33,751 bases of DNA from Oscillospiraceae bacterium. GTDB taxonomy: Bacteria; Bacillota; Clostridia; Oscillospirales; QAMX01. The notes beneath the pieces are model-generated. The model was not told the origin of the DNA. It saw only the letters and a program-made list of their open reading frames with translations, and did no database searches. Below, piece after piece: positions 1 through 7,422 of this stretch. The translations under genes and the position numbers were made by a program. The stretch lies in contig SVKS01000012.1 of NCBI GenBank assembly GCA_015068345.1, positions 1 to 33,751 on the forward strand, written 5' to 3'. Position 1 is the stretch's first letter. Every line of letters starts with the position of its first letter.

Positions 1-213
1 GGTCACACTGCGCACCTGCTGTGAGATGGCTCTGGACTGGTATTCTTCGTGACGTATGATCTGCACATCGGTCAGGTGATATAAAAGGTACGGCAAAATC
101 CCCCCTAACACGATACATAAAATAATCAATACGCGATTGAACATTTTGCGATCGGGTGCAAGGGAGACGTAGCTATTCTGATTGATTTCGTTTTTATTTG
201 CCTTTTTCTTCAT
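1..213 (-). CDS. Penicillin-binding protein (FtsI/SpoVD type), N-terminal fragment
   Basis: The first 71 codons of a minus-strand gene that runs off the left edge of the window. It starts at ATG 213 with a strong GGAGGA ribosome binding site five bases or so upstream. The N-terminus is short and basic, followed by one hydrophobic membrane segment at about residues 27-47 (IILCIVLGGILPYLLYHL) and then a stretch ending RAISQQVRSV, which resembles the start of the PBP dimerisation domain of class B transpeptidases. Its place directly after mraZ-rsmH-ftsL is where ftsI/pbpB or spoVD normally lies in Firmicutes. The catalytic domain is outside the window, so division-type PBP2B and sporulation-type SpoVD cannot be separated. 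It would act as a septal peptidoglycan transpeptidase in the cytoplasmic membrane. Confidence 0.75.
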   Translation of the reverse strand, partial: MKKKANKNEINQNSYVSLAPDRKMFNRVLIILCIVLGGILPYLLYHLTDVQIIRHEEYQSRAISQQVRSVT

Positions 214-284
214 ATTCCTCCGAAATCAGAGTCCCTGGCCGCTACCGCACGGCGAGGATAGGTGTGGTCAACAAAACCCACTCT

Positions 285-313
285 ATTATACACCATGTAG
301 GGATAAAATGCAA
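285..313 (-). promoter_or_regulatory. Probable sigma-A promoter for the PBP gene
   Basis: On the minus strand a perfect -10 TATAAT (290..285) has a 17-bp spacer to a poor -35 TTGCAT (313..308). It would start transcription near 278, about 65 bases before the PBP start codon, giving this gene its own promoter inside the division cluster. The weak -35 keeps confidence moderate. Confidence 0.5.
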
Positions 314-321
314 CCCGCAAC

Positions 322-436
322 CCCATATCATGGGTTTCTTCCCGAGAATCGGACCCGGTCGAAAATTCTGCCGGGTCACAATAGCAAGAGAAGGAAATGC
401 CAAAGCATTTCCTCCCCTGTCGGTCATGCCCGACGA
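322..436 (-). repeat. Cluster of inverted repeats between ftsL-like gene and PBP gene
   Basis: The 267-bp gap between the FtsL-like gene and the PBP gene holds no convincing gene but several dyads: CCCAT/ATGGG at 322-334, GACCCGG (352-358) with CCGGGTC (371-377), GGAAATGC (393-400) with GCATTTCC (405-412, four-base loop), and GTCGG/CCGAC at about 420-435. The 393-412 hairpin is followed on the minus strand by TTCTCTT, a weak terminator-like tail. They lie mostly upstream of the putative PBP promoter, so they would act on read-through from mraZ, for example as a partial terminator or processing site. Confidence 0.45.
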
Positions 437-480
437 ATTCTGTTTCATTGTATGCAATTTCTGCCATTCCTAACACCGGA

Positions 481-1020
481 TTACAGGATAAACTCCAAAG
501 CTGCAGACAGAGATCTTTTAATCTCTTCAAAGGCATTTTGGGCTGTTTCTTCCCCCAGGGTCACGTTTTCATCATAGGAAATGATGCTTTCCTCGGCACC
601 ATAGTCAACGTATTCCACATCATCCCTGTTAATCTGATCCATGTCGTAACGACGGATAAAGGAATCCAATTCTTCTTCGCTAATCTGTGAAAGAGTGAAT
701 TTCTTCATTTTGGAAATTTCCTCATCACAGGTCAAAATGGTATCCTTATAATCGCTTACCTGCAGGGAGATTTCGGTCAGGGTCATGTACTGAGAAACCA
801 GCAACATATAAAGCCCTGCCACTACCACAAGGGCCGCCATCCATACAGGCTTGACCCGGCTCTTTTCCAGAGGTCTGGAGTGGGTACGAATGCCACGTTT
901 GGGAGCCGGCTGAATCTCCCGAATGGGAGCTTTTTCTTCCTGGCGCTGGGGCTTACGGGCAAGGTTATCCCGGTATGAAGTATATTGATTTGTGTCGATG
1001 CGGATGGTTCTCTTTTCCAT
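481..1020 (-). CDS. FtsL/DivIC-like cell division protein
   Basis: A 179-residue bitopic membrane protein. The N-terminus is cytoplasmic and basic/proline-rich (about residues 1-58), followed by one hydrophobic segment (about 59-79, AALVVVAGLYMLLV) and an extracytoplasmic region that begins with a coiled-coil-like stretch and ends in an acidic tail. This topology, and its place 23 bp after rsmH and before a PBP gene, is that of FtsL, which with DivIC and DivIB recruits the septal synthase at the divisome. FtsL sequences diverge quickly, so the call rests mainly on topology and synteny. The long acidic C-terminal tail is larger than in Bacillus FtsL (about 117 residues). The RBS GGAGAA precedes the chosen ATG. 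Confidence 0.7.
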   Translation of the reverse strand: MEKRTIRIDTNQYTSYRDNLARKPQRQEEKAPIREIQPAPKRGIRTHSRPLEKSRVKPVWMAALVVVAGLYMLLVSQYMTLTEISLQVSDYKDTILTCDEEISKMKKFTLSQISEEELDSFIRRYDMDQINRDDVEYVDYGAEESIISYDENVTLGEETAQNAFEEIKRSLSAALEFIL

Positions 1021-1043
1021 ACCGGTTCTCCTTTTATTTTATC

Positions 1044-1991
1044 TTACTCTGTGTAATCAGTTTTTTCGCTGACACGAAGTTTGGCACTCCGCGCTCTGGG
1101 ATTGGCTTCCAGTTCCGCCTCCCCTGCTTCCAGGGGTTTCCGGATGACCGATTGCATTTTTGGTTTTTTCCCGCAAACACAAATCGGAAACTCCTTGGGA
1201 CAGGTACAACCGGTTTCCTTGTCCCGCAGAAAGCTCTTGGTAAGCCGGTCTTCCAGGGAATGGAAGGTGATTACCGCCAGCCGTCCGCCGGGCTTAAGGG
1301 TTTCATATGCGGCTTCCAATGCGTTTGGCAGACCGGTCAATTCTCCGTTGACGGCAATTCGAATTGCCTGGAAGGAACGCTTTGCAGGGTGCTTGTCCCG
1401 TTTCATTTTTGCGGGCATCGCCCGTGATATGATATCCACCAGTTCGCCGGTGGTCTCAATGGTCTTTTCTTCTCTTTCCCGCACGATGAAGCTTGCAATT
1501 CGACTTGCGGCTTTTTCCTCTCCGTAATCCCGGAGAATTCTGGCAAGTTCACTTTCCGGAAGTGTATTGACCAGGGTTTTTGCGGAAACCTCTTCTCGCC
1601 GGTCCATACGCATATCCAGAGGCGCATCCCCATGATATGAAAAACCACGGGAAACGTCGTCCAGTTGGTGGGAGGATACCCCAAGATCAAAAAGGACCCC
1701 ATCTGCTTTTCCAAGGATTCCTTCCTCTTCGGCTACCGACCGTAGAGTATGGAAATTGGCGTGAATCGCTTTGAAATTTGGATATTTGGAAAGTCTTGCG
1801 CTTGCCGCCGCAATCGCTTCGTCATCCCGGTCAATACCATAAAGGAAACCATTGGGAGACAGGCGTTTCAGAATCTCTTCCGAATGTCCGCCACCGCCTA
1901 ACGTGCAATCCACGTAGATACCGTCAGGGTTGATTTCCATGGCGTCAATGGTTTCGTGAAGTAAAACGCTGATATGATGAAAGTCAGACAT
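1044..1991 (-). CDS. rsmH: 16S rRNA m4C1402 methyltransferase RsmH (MraW)
   Basis: A 315-residue protein of normal family length. RsmH transfers a methyl group from S-adenosylmethionine to N4 of C1402 in 16S rRNA, in the decoding site of the 30S subunit. The N-terminal HHISVLLHE and the SAM-binding LGGGGHS loop (residues 31-37) are diagnostic. Further family signatures are DLGVSSHQLD, GFSYHGDAPLDMRMD, RSFQAIRIAVN and the C-terminal FHSLEDRL with a cysteine-rich CTCP segment. The start overlaps the end of mraZ by 8 bp, indicating translational coupling. It is part of the dcw transcript from the promoter at 2510-2538. Confidence 0.97.
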   Translation of the reverse strand: MSDFHHISVLLHETIDAMEINPDGIYVDCTLGGGGHSEEILKRLSPNGFLYGIDRDDEAIAAASARLSKYPNFKAIHANFHTLRSVAEEEGILGKADGVLFDLGVSSHQLDDVSRGFSYHGDAPLDMRMDRREEVSAKTLVNTLPESELARILRDYGEEKAASRIASFIVREREEKTIETTGELVDIISRAMPAKMKRDKHPAKRSFQAIRIAVNGELTGLPNALEAAYETLKPGGRLAVITFHSLEDRLTKSFLRDKETGCTCPKEFPICVCGKKPKMQSVIRKPLEAGEAELEANPRARSAKLRVSEKTDYTE

Positions 1992-2409
1992 TTCTCTTTT
2001 TCCCTCCCATCATAGCGAAAATATTGGCCTGCATAACTTCTTTCATATTTTCTTCCCATGCGCTTCCGCTCCATACTTCCACGCACTCACCGGTTCCCAC
2101 CAGCACCACATCCTTTGTGATACCGGCAAATTCCCGCATGGTCTGGGGAATGACCATTCTTCCCTGGGGGTCAATGGTTACTTTGGAAGAACGGGCGATG
2201 AAGAAATGAGAAAGCACGTAGGACTCTTCAAAATCCTTTGCTTTGATCATAGCTACAAATTCCTGCCAGCCCTCCTTGGAGTATACCATCAGGTTATTTT
2301 TGTAGCCATAACAAATAATCGGTTCCTCACCAATGTTCTCTTTCAAGGGTGCCGGAAAGAAACAACGGCCCTTGCTATCCACAGTATGGTGAAACTCGCC
2401 TTGCAGCAC
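1984..2409 (-). CDS. mraZ: Transcriptional regulator MraZ
   Basis: MraZ is an AbrB-like ring-forming DNA-binding protein that usually represses its own dcw operon. Both half-domains carry the DxxxR signature: DSKGR near residue 11 and DPQGR about 70 residues later. I chose the GTG start at 2409, giving 141 residues that begin LQGEFHHTVDSKGR, because GGGAGG sits nine bases upstream and this N-terminus aligns with the usual MFMGEYxHxID start. The ATGs further upstream (2451, 2427) would add a tail that the family lacks, and one overlaps the ribosome binding site. The 3' end overlaps rsmH by 8 bp. It probably binds the AGTGG repeats at 2477-2503. Confidence 0.93.
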   Translation of the reverse strand: MLQGEFHHTVDSKGRCFFPAPLKENIGEEPIICYGYKNNLMVYSKEGWQEFVAMIKAKDFEESYVLSHFFIARSSKVTIDPQGRMVIPQTMREFAGITKDVVLVGTGECVEVWSGSAWEENMKEVMQANIFAMMGGKKRNV

Positions 2410-2476
2410 GTCTTCTTCCCTCCCCATCCAGATTGCAGTACAGGGAATCACTTACACAATTACAGGGATTATACAT

Positions 2477-2503
2477 CCACTTTTCTTCCACTATACTACC
2501 ACT
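2477..2503 (-). promoter_or_regulatory. Probable MraZ boxes: three AGTGG repeats spaced 11 bp
   Basis: On the minus strand AGTGG occurs at 2503..2499, 2492..2488 and 2481..2477, each start exactly 11 bp from the next; a fourth degenerate AGTGC (2508..2504) precedes them. The repeats begin at or just after the predicted transcription start of mraZ. MraZ of other bacteria binds short direct repeats with a GTG/TGG core in this position, so autoregulation by blocking promoter clearance is the likely role. Confidence 0.75.
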
Positions 2504-2509
2504 GCACTA

Positions 2510-2538
2510 ATTATAGACCGTTGTGATTTTGTTGTCAA
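2510..2538 (-). promoter_or_regulatory. Consensus sigma-A promoter of the mraZ/dcw operon
   Basis: A perfect -35 TTGACA (2538..2533), 17-bp spacer and perfect -10 TATAAT (2515..2510) on the minus strand. Transcription would start near 2503. No better promoter is visible between this site and the upstream terminator. Confidence 0.9.
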
Positions 2539-2604
2539 GAGGCAAATTGTGATTTTTGTATCGAAATTCCCTATTTTTTGCGATTTTTGCCTTTTAAACA
2601 TCTG

Positions 2605-2707
2605 CGAACATTTGTTTTTCTCGTATTTTCTCATTTTGTCGCAAACGCTTGTTCGATTTATTTGTTCTGTTTTGCCCGCTATAAGTTCCGCAAAACATCT
2701 GTTTTGC
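2605..2707. promoter_or_regulatory. Three RAAC-N4-GTTY dyads (LexA-like) upstream of the dcw promoter
   Basis: Within the AT-rich stretch between the mraZ promoter and the upstream terminator are GAACATTTGTTT (2606-2617), AAACGCTTGTTC (2643-2654) and AAACATCTGTTT (2693-2704). The second reads CGAACAAGCGTTTG on the minus strand, one base off the Bacillus-type SOS box CGAACRNRYGTTYC. The third is the core of an 18-bp palindrome at 2690-2707 with 8-base arms. The rest of the 177-bp stretch 2539-2715 shows no gene. Confidence 0.45.
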
Positions 2708-2715
2708 TCAAAATC

Positions 2716-2761
2716 AAAAAAGGTGGTGTTTGATCCTGTGGGATCAAACACCACCTTTTTT
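2716..2761 (-). terminator. Intrinsic terminator after the Tet-like GTPase gene
   Basis: A perfect long stem (AGGTGGTGTTTGATCC against GGATCAAACACCACCT, extended by A/T pairs) around a four-base loop at 2737-2740, with T runs on both sides. It ends the minus-strand gene whose stop is at 2776 and isolates it from mraZ. Confidence 0.93.
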
Positions 2762-2775
2762 GTTTTCCATGCAGT

Positions 2776-4722
2776 TTATTCCTGGTACGCACCGCGTTTG
2801 AATAGAATCCATTTGGATCGATCTCTGGGATCTACTCCCCGATGGGGTGTAGTCTTACCAAGCTCCATGGGACAGTCCCGCCACCCCTCCAGCTCGCTTC
2901 GAAAGATTCCCCTGCCGCCCGTCAGGGAGGCCAGGCGAATGGGATAATCCATGGAGGTTGCCGCAGGAACCGATGCATCCACCGTCATAATTCCCCGATT
3001 GACTACAGGTGTATCAAATTCACCCCGCATTTGGGTAATATCTCCCAGAATCCTTCCCATATACTCTTCTCCGGCGGAAATCCGGATCCGAAGATAGGGT
3101 TCCAGAAGGGTCATACCGGTGTTGGTAAAGCCATTCATAACCGCCATAGGAGTGGCCACAAAGAAATCCAAGGGATGAGTGTGGATGGTATGATGTCCCC
3201 CACCCACCAGGGTAGCCTTAAAATCGGTTGCTTCCCAGCCATAGATGCCCTGGGAGAGGCTTTCGAAAAAGGAGCGGCGAATATGCTCCTGGTATTTATA
3301 AAAAAGTTGATTATGGGGTACCCGACCCGGATCATATACCACACCGCTTCCCCGGGGCAACGGTTCAAACAGGAACTCCACAATGGCCCAACATGGCTTC
3401 GGCATGAGATAATCCGCATAAGCCCGGCCCGCTTTCGCAGGCGTTTCCTTGTAGATAACCGAAGGCTCCGAAAAGCTGGTTTCTATTTGATAACGATCAA
3501 GAATCAGTTGTCCCAATATTTCCAGTTCGATCTTACCGGTGATATTGATGACGATTTCCCGTTCATTTTTTTCCCATTTTACTCCCAGCAAAGGATCCTC
3601 CGCTTCCAGCTCGGACAGAGCCGCCACCAGATTCGTAAGCTTTGCGTCATCTTTGGGCATCACCTTGACCGTCAGGAAAGGAGGCTGAAATTCTGCCCGA
3701 TTCCGCTTTGGTTTTTCACCAAACCAATCGTAGACCCGGGCTTCGGTCAGACCGCAAAGAGCTGCCACATCCCCAGCCCCCACCCTACCTACGTCGATCA
3801 TCTTTTGGCCGTTGGATTTTCGAACTTGGGAGATTTTTCCATCGCTTCTTGCCTCTTCCCCATCCAATACCGGGTAAGCCACCGTGTCCCGGGATTTCAG
3901 TTCTCCGGAAAAGAGCCTCACGTGGGCAATACGTCCCATTGTTTTATCATGTTCCACACGGTACACCAAAGCCGACAACGGGTCGTTTTTTGCCTCTGCT
4001 TTGGGAAGATATTTCAGAATCGCATTCAGCACATTTTCGGTCCCAAGACCGGAAATAGCGCTTCCAACAACCACAGGGATCACCTTTCCGTGAAGCACCG
4101 CATCCCGGAACCAAATCTCGGTTTCCGACTCTCCTGCATTCCCCTCCAGATATGCCTCCGCCGCTTCGTCCGAGTCATCGGCCGCCGCTTCCAGCTTTCG
4201 CTCCGTCAAGCCATCCGGGATACGAATTTCCGCACTCCTGCTCCCCTCCCCAACCGGTTCGGAAAGGAACACAGGAGTAACCCCAAACTGCTCCCGAAGG
4301 GCATTCGCGATTTCCTGACAATCGGAACCGGCCCGATCAATCTTGTTGATAAACACGACCACCGGCAGATTCATCTTTCGAAGGCATCGCCATATCGTTT
4401 CGGTATGGGATTGGATTCCCTCCACGGCAGAAATAACAAGCACCGCGCCATCCACCGCCGCAAGACTTCGTTCCACCTCGCCGGAAAAGTCCACGTGCCC
4501 CGGCGTATCGATCAGATTCAGTTCTTCGCCTTTCCAGGAAAATGAGGTTTGAGACGCCCGGACCGAAATTCCTCTGCGTTTTTCCACTTCCAGGTAATCA
4601 CTCTGGGCAGTTCCATCATCCACTCGTCCCAGGGTACGTATTGTCCCCGCATGGTAAAGAATCGATTCTGTCAGGGTAGTCTTGCCCGCATCCACGTGGG
4701 CCAGTATGGCAAAATTGATCAT
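2776..4722 (-). CDS. Tet(M)/Tet(O)-like translational GTPase (ribosomal protection family)
   Basis: A 648-residue EF-G-like GTPase, close to the 639 residues of Tet(M). From the ATG at 4722 the GTPase motifs are AHVDAGKTT (8-16), DTPGH (72-76) and NKID (126-129), followed by EF-G-like domains II-V and the family-specific C-terminal region. An upstream in-frame ATG (4794) lies inside the preceding terminator, so 4722 is preferred; AAGGAAGG serves as RBS. The switch I region (SDYLEVEKRRGISV) is closer to RF3 and the divergent clostridial members than to classical Tet(M). In domain IV the loop after GIYGWEATDFK reads HHTIHTHPLDF where Tet(M) has the tyrosine-containing YYSPVSTPADF that dislodges tetracycline. 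It may therefore be a housekeeping ribosome-rescue or translocation factor instead of a resistance gene. It is monocistronic, with its own promoter and terminators on both sides. Confidence 0.85.
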   Translation of the reverse strand: MINFAILAHVDAGKTTLTESILYHAGTIRTLGRVDDGTAQSDYLEVEKRRGISVRASQTSFSWKGEELNLIDTPGHVDFSGEVERSLAAVDGAVLVISAVEGIQSHTETIWRCLRKMNLPVVVFINKIDRAGSDCQEIANALREQFGVTPVFLSEPVGEGSRSAEIRIPDGLTERKLEAAADDSDEAAEAYLEGNAGESETEIWFRDAVLHGKVIPVVVGSAISGLGTENVLNAILKYLPKAEAKNDPLSALVYRVEHDKTMGRIAHVRLFSGELKSRDTVAYPVLDGEEARSDGKISQVRKSNGQKMIDVGRVGAGDVAALCGLTEARVYDWFGEKPKRNRAEFQPPFLTVKVMPKDDAKLTNLVAALSELEAEDPLLGVKWEKNEREIVINITGKIELEILGQLILDRYQIETSFSEPSVIYKETPAKAGRAYADYLMPKPCWAIVEFLFEPLPRGSGVVYDPGRVPHNQLFYKYQEHIRRSFFESLSQGIYGWEATDFKATLVGGGHHTIHTHPLDFFVATPMAVMNGFTNTGMTLLEPYLRIRISAGEEYMGRILGDITQMRGEFDTPVVNRGIMTVDASVPAATSMDYPIRLASLTGGRGIFRSELEGWRDCPMELGKTTPHRGVDPRDRSKWILFKRGAYQE

Positions 4723-4750
4723 GGGTGTTCCTTCCTTGGTTTTTTCTTCT

Positions 4751-4779
4751 ATTGTACCACATTTCTGCATTCTTGTAAA
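4751..4779 (-). promoter_or_regulatory. Sigma-A promoter of the Tet-like GTPase gene
   Basis: TTTACA (4779..4774), 17-bp spacer and TACAAT (4756..4751) on the minus strand, each 5/6 to consensus. The transcript leader would be only about 20-25 bases, so the leader-peptide attenuation known upstream of tet(M) is absent. Confidence 0.75.
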
Positions 4780-4783
4780 ACAG

Positions 4784-4822
4784 AAAGGTTCCATTCCGGA
4801 ACTTTCCCGGAATGGAACCTTT
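4784..4822 (-). terminator. Intrinsic terminator after the GH2/GH109-like/DUF4015 operon
   Basis: A 16-bp perfect stem, AAAGGTTCCATTCCGG (4784-4799) with its complement (4807-4822), seven-base loop, followed on the minus strand by TTTCTGTTTT. It lies just after the stop at 4830. Confidence 0.88.
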
Positions 4823-4829
4823 AAAGTAC

Positions 4830-6134
4830 TTAACCCACCGGTTCCGGAGAGACTTCGGAGTCGGTTTCGATTTCGCTTGATACTTCAGTTTCGGTGGTCT
4901 CCTCATCGGTTTCGGTGGAAGGCTCGGGGGTATGAATATCCCGCAGAATCCATTCTCCTTCATTGCCGAGTAAACGGAACAGATCTGCCTCGTACACACC
5001 CCAATCCAACGAGATGCCGAAATATCCGGGACGCATCCCACGGATTTTCTCCATATTTGACTTCATGGATTCCATGAAAGACAGATTGACCTCCCCATTA
5101 ACTTCCATCAGGGGGAATCCATCGGGAGCCACATCCGACAGGACTTGCAAAGCCGATTCCACCGTTTGGTATTCCACCGGATTACAATAATTTTCCTCGG
5201 AAAGCTCATAAGCCAGGTTTCCTACCGAGGACACGGTTAATAGGGGAACCACACCAATACCCTTTTGGGCCAGACTCCGGATATTCACTCCCGTAACCTG
5301 GTTGGATCCGTCTGTTAAGACGGTTGGCACATCCAAAAGATACCACACCGGTCTCTCCCGAATGGCTGCCTTGATTGCATCGGCGGTGGCCTCCACTTCC
5401 TTGGTGCGTTCTTCGGGATTATCATCAATATAGTAACAATCCTGAATTTTCCCATCATAGGGGAAGGCCGCATTTTCAAAAAGATAGCCATCCACCGGCA
5501 GGGCTTTGTATTCCTCCAGGCGGGCCGCAAAGTGATCGTTGAACACCGAACTGTAGGGGTTGGCCCAGCTATGTCCATTGTTGTCCTGCCAGGCTGTCTG
5601 CGAAATGCTCTTCAGGGCCGATTTTGGGTTTGCCACCGCAAAAGCATCATCAGCATACACCGATATCCGGGCAATCACCTTGTATCCCGCTGTCTGCAAT
5701 TCAGATACCTTCCGGGCAATTTCCTCCCCGGTACCCACCAGTGTTCCGCTGCCATCCTGCAGGGTTAAAATCACCGTGTTTACGTTGTAAGCACCCAGTT
5801 CCTCAACCGTAACCGAAAAGGGAGCCGACAGGGCAAACACTGCATCCTTGGATATGGCAGTAGGATAACAGCGTTCTTCCTCCGGCGGAACCTCGGATTC
5901 GGGTGTATTTTCGATCACAATTTCCGGAACCTTTACAAATTCTGGCACTTCCTCTTTGGGGGCCATTTCCTCCGAGGCAAAATCGAAAAACAAGCCGTTT
6001 TCGGTGAACACCAACCGTTCCTCCACCAATACCAGGCCGAAAAACAATGCCACAGCAAACAAACCCAGGCTAACCGCCCAGATGATAGGAGCCATATTTT
6101 TTCGTTTTTGTTCAAATGGTCTGTATTTTGCCAA
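4830..6134 (-). CDS. Membrane-anchored putative glycoside hydrolase (DUF4015-type TIM barrel)
   Basis: A 434-residue protein with a short basic N-terminus (FEQKRKN), one membrane segment at about residues 16-37 and a large external domain. The domain resembles the clostridial putative glycosyl hydrolase family (DUF4015): beta-strand/helix repeats with YNVNTVILTLQDGSG, GYKVIARISVYADD, and the segment DGYLFENAAFPYDG, where the family has its proposed active-site acid. The C-terminal 35 residues are a Glu/Thr/Ser-rich low-complexity tail (TETDEETTETEVSSE) that may be a cell-wall spacer. I chose the TTG start at 6134 because it retains the positive residues before the membrane helix and has GGAAAT upstream; the alternative ATG at 6095 lacks a ribosome binding site. 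It is the last gene of the operon starting at 9996. Substrate unknown. Confidence 0.6.
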   Translation of the reverse strand: MAKYRPFEQKRKNMAPIIWAVSLGLFAVALFFGLVLVEERLVFTENGLFFDFASEEMAPKEEVPEFVKVPEIVIENTPESEVPPEEERCYPTAISKDAVFALSAPFSVTVEELGAYNVNTVILTLQDGSGTLVGTGEEIARKVSELQTAGYKVIARISVYADDAFAVANPKSALKSISQTAWQDNNGHSWANPYSSVFNDHFAARLEEYKALPVDGYLFENAAFPYDGKIQDCYYIDDNPEERTKEVEATADAIKAAIRERPVWYLLDVPTVLTDGSNQVTGVNIRSLAQKGIGVVPLLTVSSVGNLAYELSEENYCNPVEYQTVESALQVLSDVAPDGFPLMEVNGEVNLSFMESMKSNMEKIRGMRPGYFGISLDWGVYEADLFRLLGNEGEWILRDIHTPEPSTETDEETTETEVSSEIETDSEVSPEPVG

Positions 6135-6160
6135 ATTCAGATTTCCAAGCCTTTCTCAAC

Positions 6161-7408
6161 TTAAAATGCTTCGTCACAGACTTCGTCCAGGGAATATTTG
6201 CCTCTGGGAGCCTTCTTGGGATAGATCCACTTGCCCCGGGTGAAGTCGGGTACCGCCACTGGCATAGATCCCATGTTACAGGAATCTTCCGACAGGGTGG
6301 TAATGCTCATCCATGCGGCAGTATCGTAAACGGTGATGGGAGGTTCTTCCCCCTTCTTTACGGCTTCCACGTAAGCCCTGAGAACCAGATAGTCCATACC
6401 GCCGTGTCCGCCCCGGACGCCGTCGTTCATGAATTCATTCCACAGGGGATGTTCATATTCTTTGAAATAGTTTTCCATGGATTCCCAATTGTGATGATCC
6501 CAGCCATCGTGGGAATTACGGCCTTCCAGCATGATGGCATTCTTATCCTCCGACCACAAGCCACGGGTCCCCTGTACCAGACAACCACGGGAATAAGGAC
6601 GGGGCAGGCAGTCATCGTGGGTCAGCACGATGGTTTCTCCATGGGCACAGCGAATCATGGTAGTGACCACGTCCCCAGCGGCAAAACGACGGGTGGCAAG
6701 ATCATCATCCTCGCCACGGTGTTCCTTGGCCCACAGGTTCAGGCCAACCGACTTGGTCTGCATGGAAACCAGGGAAACAAAACGGTTTCCGTTGTTGATA
6801 CCAAGCATTTTGGCAATGGGGCCCAGGGCATGGGTGGGATACAGGTCACCTGCACGGTTGGAGAAGTTATGGATGCGGTAATGGCGGTTTTCCCGACCCA
6901 TACAGATTTCATCCCGCAGGTCGTGGGCATAAGCACCCTTGCAATGCACCAGTTCCCCAAACAGGCCTCCGTGCACCATACGGGATACCATCATTTCTTC
7001 CCGTCCATAGCAGCAGTTTTCCAGCATCATACAGGGCATACCGGTTTCTTCGGATGTACGAACCAGCATCCAGCAATCCTCGATGGAGGGTGCACCGCCC
7101 ACTTCGGTGGCTGCATATTTGCCCGCCTTCATGGCCGCCACGCAAACATCCACATGGCTGGTCCAGCTGGAGGGAGTAATAACGGCATCCACATCCTCTC
7201 TGATAACCACTTCCTTATAGTCGCAGGAAGCAAACGGAGAGACTCCGGTTACTTCCTCCACCCGGGCACGCGCCTTTTCGGTGCGGTCTTCGTAAAGGTC
7301 GCATACTGCGGTAATCTTCACGTCATCCATGGTGGTCAACATCAGATCCATCAGACCGTAACCACGGCCGGACAGTCCTACAAAGGCAATTCTAACAACA
7401 TCTTTCAT
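6161..7408 (-). CDS. Gfo/Idh/MocA oxidoreductase, GH109 (alpha-N-acetylgalactosaminidase)-like
   Basis: A 415-residue cytoplasmic protein with an N-terminal Rossmann fold (IAFVGLSGRGYG, residues 7-18) and the C-terminal domain of the Gfo/Idh/MocA family. It carries features of glycoside hydrolase family 109: ENCCYGREE (130-138), GELVHCKGAYAHDLR (151-165) and LYPTHALGP, with Tyr190 and His193 spaced as the catalytic Tyr/His of known GH109 enzymes. Those enzymes hold NAD tightly and cleave alpha-N-acetylgalactosaminides by transient oxidation at C3 and elimination. There is no signal peptide, unlike most characterised GH109 proteins, so it would act on imported sugar. A relative with different glycoside specificity is possible. 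It lies 14 bp after the GH2 gene and 26 bp before the DUF4015 gene. RBS AAGGGAG. Confidence 0.8.
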   Translation of the reverse strand: MKDVVRIAFVGLSGRGYGLMDLMLTTMDDVKITAVCDLYEDRTEKARARVEEVTGVSPFASCDYKEVVIREDVDAVITPSSWTSHVDVCVAAMKAGKYAATEVGGAPSIEDCWMLVRTSEETGMPCMMLENCCYGREEMMVSRMVHGGLFGELVHCKGAYAHDLRDEICMGRENRHYRIHNFSNRAGDLYPTHALGPIAKMLGINNGNRFVSLVSMQTKSVGLNLWAKEHRGEDDDLATRRFAAGDVVTTMIRCAHGETIVLTHDDCLPRPYSRGCLVQGTRGLWSEDKNAIMLEGRNSHDGWDHHNWESMENYFKEYEHPLWNEFMNDGVRGGHGGMDYLVLRAYVEAVKKGEEPPITVYDTAAWMSITTLSEDSCNMGSMPVAVPDFTRGKWIYPKKAPRGKYSLDEVCDEAF

Positions 7409-7422
7409 ATTTTCTCCCTTTC

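Noticed and set aside
2410-2451. ATG starts upstream of the GTG for mraZ
   Set aside because: They add a non-conserved tail, and the later of them lies in the GGGAGG ribosome binding site of the GTG start.
2842-4545. Open plus-strand frame of 567 codons antisense to the Tet-like GTPase
   Set aside because: No ribosome binding site or family resemblance, His/Pro/Arg-rich translation typical of an antisense shadow; the minus-strand gene is unmistakable.
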